From contig JALWZB010000105.1 of the NCBI GenBank assembly GCA_027002995.1, positions 1 to 45,812 on the forward strand: a DNA stretch of 45,812 bases. Reading direction: 5' to 3'. Positions 16,438 to 23,816 of the stretch are shown here, piece by piece. Each line of letters starts with the position of its first letter. Positions within the stretch are counted from its first letter, which is position 1. Below the pieces are notes generated by a model. The model made no database searches and was not told where the DNA came from. It saw only the letters and a program-made list of their open reading frames with translations. This DNA is from Desulfurococcales archaeon. Lineage in GTDB: Archaea; Thermoproteota; Thermoprotei_A; Sulfolobales; NBVN01. The translations under genes and the position numbers were made by a program.

Positions 16438-16498
16438 GCACATGTTTTTAACTTAAAACAATTGAAGAACAGTTAATACTACATGGATGTGAGAAGGA

Positions 16499-16762
16499 TT
16501 GAAGGTCACCATTCGAAGAAACGAAATAATAATTGAGGAGATAGCCACCCACATTACCGCTGAGCTACTGACCAAGCAGTTAAGCGAGTTACTAGAAACA
16601 CGCGAGAGGAGGATAGCGTTCTTCTATGAGGGCGGGCCAGGCCCGTTAAACAAGGGGATGATAATTAAGGTGAGGCTCTCCAAGGAATTAGGGGGAAGCG
16701 ACTTAGTAGCAGTGAAGAAGTTTTTCGAGGTCCGCGGGATACCTGCTAAAGTGGTAGTGTAA
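16499..16762 (+). CDS. Small conserved-looking protein of unknown function
   Basis: 87 residues from a TTG start (16499); no ATG or GTG is available in frame, and GAGAAGG lies directly before it. The sequence is well formed (basic start KVTIRRNEIIIEEI, helix ITAELLTKQLSELLETRE, then GGPGPLNKGMI and VRLSKELGG, ending RGIPAKVVV) and has codon use like its neighbours. I do not recognise the family. It lies 60 bp after the Mo-hydroxylase large subunit on the same strand, so it may be a fourth member of that unit, or simply the next gene. Confidence 0.6.
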   Translation: MKVTIRRNEIIIEEIATHITAELLTKQLSELLETRERRIAFFYEGGPGPLNKGMIIKVRLSKELGGSDLVAVKKFFEVRGIPAKVVV

Positions 16763-16857
16763 TAGTCAATAGTCATCACTTAAAACTAATCGCTGACCGT
16801 GTATCAAGCGTTTCCCCTCTCACGGTACCTTTACTTAGTTTTTAGTGTTTTTAGTTC

Positions 16858-17005
16858 CGTGGGTGGGTTGGTCCTTGGTGTGGGTTTATGGCTTCGCCCG
16901 CACCGCGTGGGCCCGGTCGAGGGGAACGCCACGGGCCTCCATCCTCGGAGGGGTGCCTCACCAAGAAGCGGGTCATCAAGCACAACCATACACAATCCCC
17001 ACCAG
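16858..17005 (+). ncRNA. Candidate structured non-coding RNA A
   Basis: GC-rich block in AT-rich surroundings with no coding potential. Helices seen by eye: closing stem GGTGGG (16862-16867) with CCCACC (16998-17003), CTTGGTG (16874-16880) with CACCAAG (16959-16965), CGTGG (16906-16910) with CCACG (16929-16933), and the hairpin CCTCC-ATCCTC-GGAGG (16936-16951). An AT-rich TATA-like run at 16835-16844 is at the right distance for a start near the closing stem. It lacks the diagnostic segments of RNase P and SRP RNA, so family unknown. Strand is inferred from the promoter. Confidence 0.45.
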
Positions 17006-17055
17006 CGCTTAGAAACATTTAAAAATACCGTTAAAGCTGAAACAGCCGTAGCAGG

Positions 17056-17064
17056 TTTTATATG
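17056..17064 (+). promoter_or_regulatory. TATA box of candidate RNA B
   Basis: TTTTATATG centred near 17060 lies about 25 bp before 17085, the first base of the stem that closes candidate RNA B. The agreement between promoter spacing and RNA end is independent support for that transcript. Confidence 0.5.
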
Positions 17065-17084
17065 ATTGTATATGTTTTCATGCG

Positions 17085-17201
17085 GTTTGGAGGAATGTTA
17101 TTGTAGATGTGCCGTCGCCTGGGGTCGGCGGTGAGCGCCTCCCCAATGACGGATGAAACCCGACCGACAGGGGAGGAACAAGGATGAACCGATGACCAAA
17201 C
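17085..17201 (+). ncRNA. Candidate structured non-coding RNA B
   Basis: About 117 nt. A terminal stem GTTTGG (17085-17090) with CCAAAC (17196-17201) closes it. A strong nested hairpin follows: CCGTC (17112-17116) with GACGG (17148-17152), TGGGG (17120-17124) with CCCCA (17141-17145), GGCG (17127-17130) with CGCC (17136-17139), and loop GTGAG. A competing 7-bp pairing CCTCCCC (17138-17144) with GGGGAGG (17170-17176) is possible, so it could switch. GATGA-type repeats occur near 17152, 17183 and 17191. The downstream CBS-upp unit has its own TATA at 17211, so B is probably a separate RNA and not a leader. No known family recognised. Confidence 0.5.
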
Positions 17202-17210
17202 ACATAAAAA

Positions 17211-17219
17211 CATATAAAG
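17211..17219 (+). promoter_or_regulatory. TATA box of the CBS-upp unit
   Basis: CATATAAAG is a good archaeal TATA box. It predicts a start near 17240 and a leader of about 40-90 nt before the CBS gene, depending on the real start codon. Confidence 0.55.
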
Positions 17220-17330
17220 AGGCGAACCCTACTTGAGGTAAGCAATATTTCCACCTATTCTAACATTTCGTGGTGACCTTAGACGGTCGAGAAACCTGCC
17301 CGTAAGTTAGTTGTCAGGGTAAAGGACATC

Positions 17331-17714
17331 ATGACTACGCCCGTAGTGACGGCAACTAAGGAGTTCCCCATAGAGGATGTGGCTAAGTTAATGTTTGATA
17401 ATAGAATAGGTAGTGTCGTAATAGTGAATGACGAGGAAAAGATCGAGGGAATAGTGACGGAGCGAGACATGATCTACGCCATAGCTAAGAACAAAGTAGG
17501 TAGGGGAATACCCGTCTACACAATCATGACGGAGAACCCCATAACAATAGATCCGGACAAACCACTCATAGATGCCGTCCGTAAAATGCGGGAGGCTAAA
17601 GTAAGGCACCTCCCCGTAGTGAGAGATGGTGTGCCGGTAGGAATGGTTTCATTAAGAGATATTATAGAGGTAATGATATATTTAGCCTCTGGAGGAGAGC
17701 ACCTGGGAAGGTGA
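17331..17714 (+). CDS. Tandem CBS-domain protein
   Basis: 127 residues made of two CBS motifs (TTPVVTATKEFPIEDVAKLM through VTERDMIYAI, then MTENPITIDPDKPLIDAV through PVGMVSLRDIIEVMIYL). These form a Bateman module that senses adenine nucleotides or SAM. No effector domain is attached. One base separates it from upp, so it may act with or regulate uracil salvage (inference). The only canonical start is ATG 17331, yet the frame stays open upstream to a stop at 17280-17282. That upstream part encodes a typical pre-CBS segment ending VRVKDIM, so translation may begin earlier at a non-standard codon. Confidence 0.88.
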   Translation: MTTPVVTATKEFPIEDVAKLMFDNRIGSVVIVNDEEKIEGIVTERDMIYAIAKNKVGRGIPVYTIMTENPITIDPDKPLIDAVRKMREAKVRHLPVVRDGVPVGMVSLRDIIEVMIYLASGGEHLGR

Positions 17715-17715
17715 C

Positions 17716-18387
17716 ATGAGTTTGAAAGTCAAGGTCCTAGATCATCCCTACATTCAAGCAATACTCACCGTGCTAAGAAATAAGGACACGAAACAGATAG
17801 AATTTAGGAAATCGCTTGTTCGGATGGGTAGGGCGTTTGGGTTAGAGATGATAAAGGACTTTGAGACTGAGGAAGTTTACGTTGAGACACCCTTAGGGGT
17901 TAAGGCAAAAGGACTGAGGATAAAGGGTGTTGATAAGGTAGTGATAGTAACGGTGCTTCGTGCTGCATGGCCCATGGTTGAGGGACTCATTAAGATATTC
18001 CCGCAGGCAAGGCAAGGAATAATATCCGCTAGGAGGATTGAGGAGAAAGGCATGACACCCAACGGTCGATTTGACGTCGAAATATCCTACGCAAGAATAC
18101 CTAGCATAAGCAACGACGATACAGTAATACTAGTTGACCCAATGGTCGCCACAGGCTCAACAATGGAGACAATACTGAGGAAGGTCGTCGAGAAAGGAAG
18201 AGCGAAAAAGTACGCTATAGTATCAGTCATAACGACTCCCCACGCCATAGAAAGACTATCTGAAGTATGTGATGAGCTAGGGATAGACGCGGTGATGTAC
18301 ACAGCATCAATAGATCCTAAATTAAACGACAAGGGCTACATAGTGCCGGGATTAGGTGACGCTGGTGATAGGGCCTTCGGCGGGTGA
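17716..18387 (+). CDS. upp: Uracil phosphoribosyltransferase
   Basis: Converts uracil and PRPP to UMP. The 223-residue protein has the UPRT flexible-loop region, the PRPP-binding motif VILVDPMVATGSTMETIL (about residues 137-154) and the C-terminal uracil-binding YIVPGLGDAGDRAFGG that is diagnostic of Upp. Archaeal UPRTs are often allosterically controlled by GTP and CTP. Coupled to the CBS gene; together with the udp-like gene at 0.7 kb it completes a uridine to uracil to UMP salvage route. Confidence 0.96.
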   Translation: MSLKVKVLDHPYIQAILTVLRNKDTKQIEFRKSLVRMGRAFGLEMIKDFETEEVYVETPLGVKAKGLRIKGVDKVVIVTVLRAAWPMVEGLIKIFPQARQGIISARRIEEKGMTPNGRFDVEISYARIPSISNDDTVILVDPMVATGSTMETILRKVVEKGRAKKYAIVSVITTPHAIERLSEVCDELGIDAVMYTASIDPKLNDKGYIVPGLGDAGDRAFGG

Positions 18388-18481
18388 AGGAGTTAATAAA
18401 ATTTCCATTACAAATCAAGGAAAGTACGTAGTTAAAATTTTTAAAATAGGTTAACCTCAGTAAAACGAGTCCCCATACCGG

Positions 18482-19921
18482 GTGATGGGCATTAGTGCGA
18501 GTAAAGCACTGAGATGGTGTGTGCCAGGTTTAGATGATGAGTTAGGGGAGATACATCCGGGAACCCTAATAGTACTCTTAGGTCACCCTGGCGCAGGTAA
18601 GACGACGCTTGCCTCTAAGGTAGTATCCTGTAACATGGATAGGCTAGGCATTAAGGTGGTTTACTTCAGTACATCCGAAACTAAGGAGAAATACTTCACG
18701 TACATGGAGAACCTAGGTTTGAGGCTTAAGGACTTTGAGAGTAGGGAGTCACTGAAGTTTATTGAGTTACCGACATTCTCAGGGGAGATGGCGTGCGACA
18801 TGTTCGTTGACATACTCACCCGCACGGTTACGGAGGAGGATCCGGACTTAATAGTGATAGATAGCGTGACACCGATACTCTGGTACCTTAAGGACGACCC
18901 ATCCCGTCGCTCCTTTCTGCATGCTGGGATATATAAGGTGGTCTCGGAATTTCGTAAAACCATGATATTAATAGGTGACTTACCCTACGGTAAGGAACGC
19001 GTTGACTTGGGCGGCATAGAGTTCGTGGCCGACGTGGTGTTAGTGGCAAAGCTACTTAGCGAGCGCGGGAAACCCACACGAAGGCTTGAGATAAGGAAGT
19101 TCAGGGGAAGGAGTGTAAGAGTAAGTGAGTTTCCCTTTGCCATTGTTGAGGGGGCCGGGATAAAGGTAGTAAAGCCTCCGCATACGTGGAGCCCCAAGCA
19201 CAAGGTTCGGTCTAAGCTGACAATACTTAATGGTGATCCCCTGAGTAGGGCGGTAGGTCCGATATTTAGGGGTGAACAAATCCTGGTGACGTACCCCGCA
19301 GGATCAGGTGTTCCGTTAAGATTTGCAACGATGATTGCGCGTAGAGCGGTAAGGGATAAGCTAAAGTTACTGGTAGTGACGAGTTCATCTTCGGCGGAGC
19401 TCATCAGCGCATATATATACTCAGCATTAAGAGCGCTTGGCGAGGACTGCTCTAAGGAGGACTTCAGTAAGTATGTGAAGATACATGTTCAGGACCTATT
19501 CACAATGTCGGTTACAGAACTCATGGGTAGAACTTTAGTAGTGTCTGAGGAATATGACCCAGATATTGTATTGGTGCTGGACGTGACGGTTGAGAGGGAT
19601 GTGCTGTGGCAGAATATGGAACTATTCAATCAAATGAATTATGTGTTTGTATCGATAGATAGGTCTAATGGGGTGGTAACCTTTAGGCTGTTTGGAACCC
19701 GCGGGAACGATGTTAGGGAGGCAGGACTCCTCGCGGAGGTGAGTGACGTGGTCATACAGGTAACGCCACAATCATGTTGCGAATATTCTGTGAGAGTTAT
19801 TAAGAATCCCTTCAGGAGACCGAGTCCTTCAGCGATCCAAGAGCTGGAAAGGGAACTTAACTCAATAGCGCCTCGTGAGGAGGAGTTCATCCAAAACTTA
19901 TCAGGAATGAAGAACGGTTAG
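18482..19921 (+). CDS. KaiC/RadA-like ATPase with a second, degenerate ATPase domain
   Basis: 479 residues. The N-terminal RecA-type domain has an intact Walker A, GHPGAGKTT at 34-42, the family step VVYFSTSETKEKYF, and a Walker B-like DLIVIDSVTPI. The second half repeats the layout (RGEQILVTYPAGSGVPLRF, with Walker A replaced by YPAGSGVPL at 271-279 and lacking the Lys-Thr). It keeps Walker B-like strands (DIVLVLDVTVERD) and is thus probably non-catalytic. This is the double-domain layout of KaiC, with a degenerate second half. The role is unknown; archaeal KaiC-like proteins act in motility and signalling control. It ends 4 bp inside the convergent DUF4392 gene. GTG 18482 or ATG 18485 starts it. 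Confidence 0.82.
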   Translation: MMGISASKALRWCVPGLDDELGEIHPGTLIVLLGHPGAGKTTLASKVVSCNMDRLGIKVVYFSTSETKEKYFTYMENLGLRLKDFESRESLKFIELPTFSGEMACDMFVDILTRTVTEEDPDLIVIDSVTPILWYLKDDPSRRSFLHAGIYKVVSEFRKTMILIGDLPYGKERVDLGGIEFVADVVLVAKLLSERGKPTRRLEIRKFRGRSVRVSEFPFAIVEGAGIKVVKPPHTWSPKHKVRSKLTILNGDPLSRAVGPIFRGEQILVTYPAGSGVPLRFATMIARRAVRDKLKLLVVTSSSSAELISAYIYSALRALGEDCSKEDFSKYVKIHVQDLFTMSVTELMGRTLVVSEEYDPDIVLVLDVTVERDVLWQNMELFNQMNYVFVSIDRSNGVVTFRLFGTRGNDVREAGLLAEVSDVVIQVTPQSCCEYSVRVIKNPFRRPSPSAIQELERELNSIAPREEEFIQNLSGMKNG

Positions 19922-20907
19922 GTCACCACATCAAGTACCCTGTAAAGTAACTCTTCATAAGCGCCTTGCGGTAACCCGTCAACCATAACTTTAGACGCGC
20001 CAGTAATGCCGTCCACGGCCCCGTTAGATACTGCGGACTTCAAACACAGTATCTCATCGCCGACCGTATGCGCGTAATTCAACTTACCGAGCAACTTAAG
20101 TAGAAGTAACTCCATAGCGTAGGCACCTACATTCGAAATCACTGACGTTATTAGGTAGTCAACCACGGAACTTGCGGCTATACCGCCTCCGCAAGGACAC
20201 CTGCAGGTGTTGCCGTAAGGCACTACCCTCCTAATGGTATCCTCAATAACACCCATACCAACTTCATTTCCTCCATCACCGACGGATATTGTGATAGTGT
20301 CGTAGGTTCTGGCGACGTTTATAACCTCCTCGATGTGTGAGTGGTATTGTGAGATGTCGATCCCTTTCATAGAGTGATACACTCCTAAGTAGTTATGTCC
20401 AGCCTTCTCCACGAACACTATTGCTGAAGGTGGTAGGTTATCGAATATTTCTGTAAGGTCACACCTAGTTAGAGGGTATGCTGTCCTCAGAGTAAGTATG
20501 GGGACCCAAGCATTACGTAGACTACGCACGCTAAGAGGACATCCTCTCGTAAACACAGGCTTTAAACCAACTGTCCTTAAAGACTCCTCAGTTACTCGGA
20601 TTAGGTCTGTCCGCTCGTCAATTATTAGGGCAGTAGTCACGCCAAGCCTCTTTAAAGCCCTAGCAAGGAATATTGCCCCAGTAACCCCATCCGTTTCCTG
20701 CACGTATTTTGGAGGTGTGGCGAAACCGAATGAAATGAAGATCACGTCAGCCCTGTGACGCTGTATGACGTCTGCGAGAGTCTCGCATACCAGCAGGAGC
20801 GGGTTAACACCGTACTTGCTGGTGGTGGCTTCGCAGAGCTCACCTATTACCCCACGTTTGTTGATATCCACGCATATAATATCACGTAACTTGCTGGCTA
20901 GACTCAC
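19918..20907 (-). CDS. DUF4392 protein, D-glutamate cyclase-like
   Basis: 329 residues from GTG 20907. The family includes the mitochondrial D-glutamate cyclase domain, which interconverts D-glutamate and 5-oxo-D-proline. Recognised segments: FISFGFATPPKYVQETDGVTG-type substrate region (GFATPPKYVQETDG), VEKAGHNYLGVYHSMKG, ISVGDGGNEVGMG and CPCGGGIAASSVVDYL. These Gly/Asp-rich motifs are the conserved core. Whether the archaeal protein acts on D-glutamate is not shown by sequence. It converges with the KaiC-like gene with a 4-bp overlap of stops. Confidence 0.8.
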   Translation of the reverse strand: MSLASKLRDIICVDINKRGVIGELCEATTSKYGVNPLLLVCETLADVIQRHRADVIFISFGFATPPKYVQETDGVTGAIFLARALKRLGVTTALIIDERTDLIRVTEESLRTVGLKPVFTRGCPLSVRSLRNAWVPILTLRTAYPLTRCDLTEIFDNLPPSAIVFVEKAGHNYLGVYHSMKGIDISQYHSHIEEVINVARTYDTITISVGDGGNEVGMGVIEDTIRRVVPYGNTCRCPCGGGIAASSVVDYLITSVISNVGAYAMELLLLKLLGKLNYAHTVGDEILCLKSAVSNGAVDGITGASKVMVDGLPQGAYEELLYRVLDVVT

Positions 20908-21117
20908 GTTGCTCAGGTCACATCCCCCTGCTATGGTTCTCCTAAGGGAAGTATAGTCTTACGGTTGTGAGGTGTTCACATCGGATATTCTTCTGAGGTT
21001 TTCTCATAATGTAGCATTTTACAATGGATTTTGAGTTAATTGCGAACGTTAACTATTTGGATTGTATTCATATTTTTAAGCTGTTTGCCTCAAAATATAC
21101 AGGGGCTGTGATGATTA

Positions 21118-22101
21118 ATGGTGATAGAGAGGTCATTCGAGGTAGTCACAGTAGTCCCCCCTGAAGACGTCCTTGAAATTTTATCCGACCTCGAACTCAG
21201 CATACCAATGTGGTCTATTTACGAGTCAATGGAGCTAATTAACGATAGTGAGGCCTACGTTACGCTCAGGATCTCCGGCTCCACCTACAGGTTAAGACTG
21301 CGGTTGAGGAGGGAGAGAAACCGAATAATAATTGAGGGGGCAGGTCCCATAACACTCACAATAGTAATAAACGTCGAAAGACGTGGCGCGGGGACTATAA
21401 TAAGCGGGAAAGTCGTGGTCAAGGCAGGGTTCTTTAAAGAGCGAATACTTGCCCCAGGAATAGCTGCGTTCATAGACGACACTAAGAACAAGGTGATGTT
21501 TCAACTACCAATGATTGCTGAGGTGTATAGGGAAAGGAGAAAGGTCATGGAGAAACCCCCCGTAGAGAGGGAGAAGCCGAGAGAAAAAGTTGAGGAGGTT
21601 AAGAAACCTGAGGTTAAAGCGCCAGCACCGATCCAGCGTGAGGTTAAACCACAGCCTAAGGAGGTACGCAAGTACGAAGAAGCCCCCGAGAAAGTGAAGG
21701 AGAGGAAAGAGGCACCAGCACCTAAGCCTGCCAAAGTACCAACACGAATCAATATTGAAGCAAATCCTGACAAGCTAAGCGACGAGTTAGTACTAGGCAT
21801 GATATTACTCAAGTCAGAACTAATCGACACTGTAAGGATCAGCTTAAGCGGTGAAGAGATACTGAATCAGGTCAGCAGAAAGTATAGTGACCTCAAAGAA
21901 GACGTACTATACATAAATATTAGGTCTCCAGACGGGAAGATTAATATGAAATTCCTCATAGAGAAAGGGGCGTTAACAGGGGTCAGAGTAGACCTCCAGG
22001 ACAGGGTACTAAACGGTAAAGAAGCACTGGAACACATAATGAATTTACCTAAGATAGAAGGGAGGATGTATATATTTAAGGTTCCTCCAGGCGTTGTGTA
22101 A
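21118..22101 (+). CDS. Two-domain protein with a charged Pro/Lys/Glu linker, function unknown
   Basis: 327 residues. Residues 1-140 look like an SRPBCC/START-type alpha-beta barrel (ERSFEVVTVVPPEDVLEILS, then a series of beta strands, GFFKERILAPGIAAFI). Residues about 145-215 are a Lys/Glu/Pro/Ala-rich linker. Residues 216-327 form a second alpha/beta domain (RINIEANPDKLSDELVLGMI, then INMKFLIEKGALTGVRVDLQ). It starts at ATG 21118, downstream of TATA-like runs at 21073-21080 and 21092-21099. I do not recognise the C-terminal family. Ligand binding by the first domain is an inference from fold resemblance. Confidence 0.6.
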   Translation: MVIERSFEVVTVVPPEDVLEILSDLELSIPMWSIYESMELINDSEAYVTLRISGSTYRLRLRLRRERNRIIIEGAGPITLTIVINVERRGAGTIISGKVVVKAGFFKERILAPGIAAFIDDTKNKVMFQLPMIAEVYRERRKVMEKPPVEREKPREKVEEVKKPEVKAPAPIQREVKPQPKEVRKYEEAPEKVKERKEAPAPKPAKVPTRINIEANPDKLSDELVLGMILLKSELIDTVRISLSGEEILNQVSRKYSDLKEDVLYINIRSPDGKINMKFLIEKGALTGVRVDLQDRVLNGKEALEHIMNLPKIEGRMYIFKVPPGVV

Positions 22102-22210
22102 AAACAGAGTGTAAAAATGACATGGTAGGGAATGCTCTAGCATCACTTAATTGAGAAGATTAAGATATTAAGGTAAGCTGTTATCGATAGTAGGATGTAA
22201 GGCGCATGAA

Positions 22211-22975
22211 ATGATACCGGTACTAATAGTAATCGGTGCACTAGGAATAGGATTCATCTCAGCCATGGCTGGAATAGGTGGAGGAAGTCTACTAGTGCCG
22301 TTCCTTGTCTTAGCTCTCGGTTACGACGTTAAAATCGCGATAGCGACTAGCCTTATGTGTATAGTTGTCACCTCATCCTCAGCCTCAAGCGAATACCTTA
22401 GACGTGGATTAGTGGACATGAACACAGCACTACTACTGGAACCCCTCACAGCGTTAGGAGCGATAACAGGTGCTTACGTAACACTATCGCTACCAGCAAA
22501 CGTCCTCAAGGTAGCCCTCGGTGCCCTGTTCCTATACATATCGACCGAAACAATATGGAAAGCATTACATGAACAAAGGGGATGCGAGAAAGCTCTCAAG
22601 AATGTGACGACCCTCCATAAAGCAGTAGGCTCTACCTTATCTTTCATGGCGGGATTAACCTCCGGGATCTTTGGAATAGGTGGGGGAGTGATTAAAGTAC
22701 CCATAATGACGTACATAATGAAGCTCCCCATAAAAACGGCGGTAGCGACAAGCTCCTTCATGGTGGGTCTAACAGCAGCTAGTGGAGAAATAGTCTACCT
22801 AACGAAAGGTCTTACAGATTCCCTAACAGCAACACTACTCTCCATAGGCATAATACCTGGCGCTATCCTCGGAGCAAAGTGCCTAAAGAAAACAAAGCCA
22901 AAATACGTGAAGATAGTGTTCGGCGCAGTATTGCTGTACGCATCCTTAAGACTACTCATATCGATAACCCCATAA
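22211..22975 (+). CDS. TauE/SafE-family permease
   Basis: 254-residue integral membrane protein of the TSUP family, which exports or imports sulfite, sulfonates or other anions. It has about eight hydrophobic segments and the two family repeats AGIGGGSLLVPFL (about residues 18-30) and FGIGGGVIKVPIM (about 154-166), showing the internal duplication. ATG at 22211. It is followed 13 bp later by a DUF1634 gene, its usual partner. Substrate cannot be read from the sequence. Confidence 0.92.
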   Translation: MIPVLIVIGALGIGFISAMAGIGGGSLLVPFLVLALGYDVKIAIATSLMCIVVTSSSASSEYLRRGLVDMNTALLLEPLTALGAITGAYVTLSLPANVLKVALGALFLYISTETIWKALHEQRGCEKALKNVTTLHKAVGSTLSFMAGLTSGIFGIGGGVIKVPIMTYIMKLPIKTAVATSSFMVGLTAASGEIVYLTKGLTDSLTATLLSIGIIPGAILGAKCLKKTKPKYVKIVFGAVLLYASLRLLISITP

Positions 22976-22988
22976 TGGGAGGGAGATC

Positions 22989-23261
22989 ATGAAGTACAAA
23001 ATACCATCACTAATCCTAAGGTATGGCACAATCACTGGACTAATAATAGCGATACTGGGAGAGACACTAACAACAATAAACCCCGCATTTAAGCCACTGA
23101 CGCATTACGGGTTAGGAACAATAATAGCAACACCCATAACGTCATTAACAACAATAGCCGCCATACATGCAATGAAACATGATCTAAAAACATTCGCACT
23201 AGCTACGCTTACACTAGCAGTAATATTCACAACAATAATTATTATGCTAACAAAATCATAG
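22989..23261 (+). CDS. DUF1634 small membrane protein, TauE/SafE partner
   Basis: 90 residues with three hydrophobic segments (YGTITGLIIAILGETL, GLGTIIATPITSLTTIAAI and FALATLTLAVIFTTIIIML). Size, topology and position directly after a TauE/SafE gene match DUF1634, which is thought to be an accessory subunit of the permease. The ATG is preceded by GGGAGGGAGATC, a strong ribosome-binding site. Confidence 0.82.
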   Translation: MKYKIPSLILRYGTITGLIIAILGETLTTINPAFKPLTHYGLGTIIATPITSLTTIAAIHAMKHDLKTFALATLTLAVIFTTIIIMLTKS

Positions 23262-23387
23262 CAAAACAACGTCCGGATCATCTAGATATCTTTCGCTATT
23301 CTGCCTTAGACTAAGATGCTATACCATCTCCCCTAAGAATACCGTACTATTAACTCGAGGTATAATAATAATAATTTTGTTAGGAGA

Positions 23388-23433
23388 TTGGTGCGGCGGC
23401 CGGGATTTGAACCCGGGATCTCCGGCTTGGGGG
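23388..23433 (-). repeat. attachment-site direct repeat, left copy (displaced tRNA-Gly 3' half)
   Basis: 46 bp identical to 24652-24697: from the CCA end (TGG at 23389-23391 on the plus strand) through the T arm to the anticodon loop, ending where the anticodon stem would begin. Sequence beyond it (ACCAGAAC) no longer matches the tRNA. The breakpoint at the anticodon stem-loop is a classical tyrosine-recombinase crossover region. Confidence 0.9.
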
Positions 23434-23551
23434 ACCAGAACAATATGAAAGAAAACATATCGAGCGATATGAAAATGATGCAGAGATGATAATCAATATA
23501 CATAACCATAAGATGCTATTACTTGATAGTCGATATGAAAGGTCTATGTAG
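23411..23551 (+). pseudogene. Probable int(C)-side remnant of a tyrosine integrase
   Basis: Plus-strand frame opening in the left repeat (TRDLRLGGPEQYERKH) and continuing 39 codons into the element (IERYENDAEM, then LLLDSRYERSM) before TAG at 23549. TRDLRLG is the antisense reading of a tRNA 3' half that is a hallmark of SSV-type integrase N-termini. The frame is the same as that entering the right repeat at 24630. The downstream catalytic domain is absent. Confidence 0.45.
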
Positions 23552-23577
23552 GGCTATTGTTTACTACCTACTAGTGC

Positions 23578-23814
23578 TTACTTCATCTTTATTTTGCCTA
23601 TGTAGAGTTTCATTCTAGGATATCTCTGTAGCTATCTTTGTACACATACCCTTCTATGATGGGTTTTATACATTGCTTCGAGCTCGTTTTCAAGAGGATA
23701 GTGTTTTTCAGTCTATCTAGTTAAGTGTTTACGTAGAAATGGATCGTATAGTCCTGTTTTAATTTGAACTCTTAAGTGTATTGGATAGTAGTAAATAAGT
23801 TGTTCATAGAGCAT
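23578..23814 (-). pseudogene. Possible decayed gene with two in-frame TAG stops
   Basis: Frame from ATG 23814 with protein-like composition (MLYEQLIYYYPIHLRVQIK, then LENELEAMYKTHHRRVCVQR and LQRYPRMKLYIGKIKMK). It is interrupted by TAG at codons 34 and 61 and lies directly downstream of the toxin gene on the same strand. I do not recognise a family. In AT-rich DNA a frame with two stops in 79 codons is not far from chance, so confidence is low. Confidence 0.25.
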
Positions 23815-23816
23815 AT

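Noticed and set aside
16858-17201. SRP (7S) RNA as explanation of the two GC-rich islands
   Set aside because: The diagnostic helix 8 segments (GGTCAGG and AGCAG) and an Alu-domain start were not found, and an AT-rich promoter-like gap divides the region.
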